From a virus, in IMG/VR virus record IMGVR_UViG_3300031607_000027, positions 1-20,426 of that record: a stretch of DNA of 20,426 nt. The stretch is one strand, 5' to 3'. The position numbers and the translations under genes are program-made. Below the pieces are notes generated by a model, which saw nothing but the letters and a program-made list of their open reading frames with translations, was not told where the DNA came from and ran no database searches. Positions 20,404-20,426 of this stretch are shown one piece after another. Each line of letters starts with the position of its first letter. Position 1 is the first letter of the stretch.

Positions 20404-20426
20404 GTCTTTTGGGCCGCCAGTTCCCC

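Overview
The window is high-GC DNA that looks alphaproteobacterial, most like Rhodobacterales/Rhodobacteraceae. That assignment is an inference from codon use and from the families present (portal, DUF2793, DUF6127, DUF6441, BR0599-type tail protein). About 19.4 of the 20.4 kb (from about 1.01 kb to the right edge) is the late half of a siphovirus-type prophage. It is encoded entirely on the minus strand, so it is transcribed from right to left.

Read in the direction of transcription, the gene order follows phage lambda closely: portal (B-like, running off the right edge), S49/ClpP-fold prohead protease with a probable scaffold tail (C-like), decoration protein (D-like), major capsid protein (E-like), head-tail connector (FII-like), DUF6441 neck protein (Z-like position), tail terminator (U-like), tail tube (V-like), tail assembly chaperones made through a -1 ribosomal frameshift (G and GT), tape measure (H), distal tail protein, a hub protein with the cysteine pattern of Fe-S protein gpL, two small tail-tip proteins in place of K/I, and a 1043-residue tip protein (J-like). 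Host-contact genes follow: a DUF2793 protein, a SPRY-domain protein and a concanavalin/LamG-fold protein. A DUF6127 membrane protein comes next, and the lysis genes close the cluster: an M15 peptidase endolysin with a C-terminal membrane helix, and an overlapping inner/outer spanin pair. Most neighbours overlap by ATGA, GTGA or TGATG, so this is one translationally coupled late operon.

The left 1 kb is different DNA: lower GC, on the plus strand, and not phage-like. It holds the last codons of an IS630-type transposase, a 3' remnant of a PglZ-domain (BREX-type phosphatase-fold) gene apparently cut by that IS, and an intact 238-codon gene of unknown function. This looks like the debris of a host defence island. 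Its last gene converges on the outer-spanin gene and the two reading frames overlap by 25 bp, so one edge of the prophage, or a recombination junction, is probably near 1.01-1.05 kb.

The most notable signals are: (1) a complete -1 frameshift cassette in the tail chaperone gene, with slippery A AAA AAC, a 7-nt spacer and a 10-bp stem, opening a frame with a four-cysteine cluster; (2) a full von Willebrand A domain with all MIDAS residues inserted in the J-like tip protein; (3) a SPRY domain in a tail protein; (4) a six-tract G-quadruplex motif created by an in-frame 12-bp repeat at the start of the protease gene; (5) the PglZ remnant beside an uncharacterised gene. No tRNA, rRNA or CRISPR was recognised by eye.
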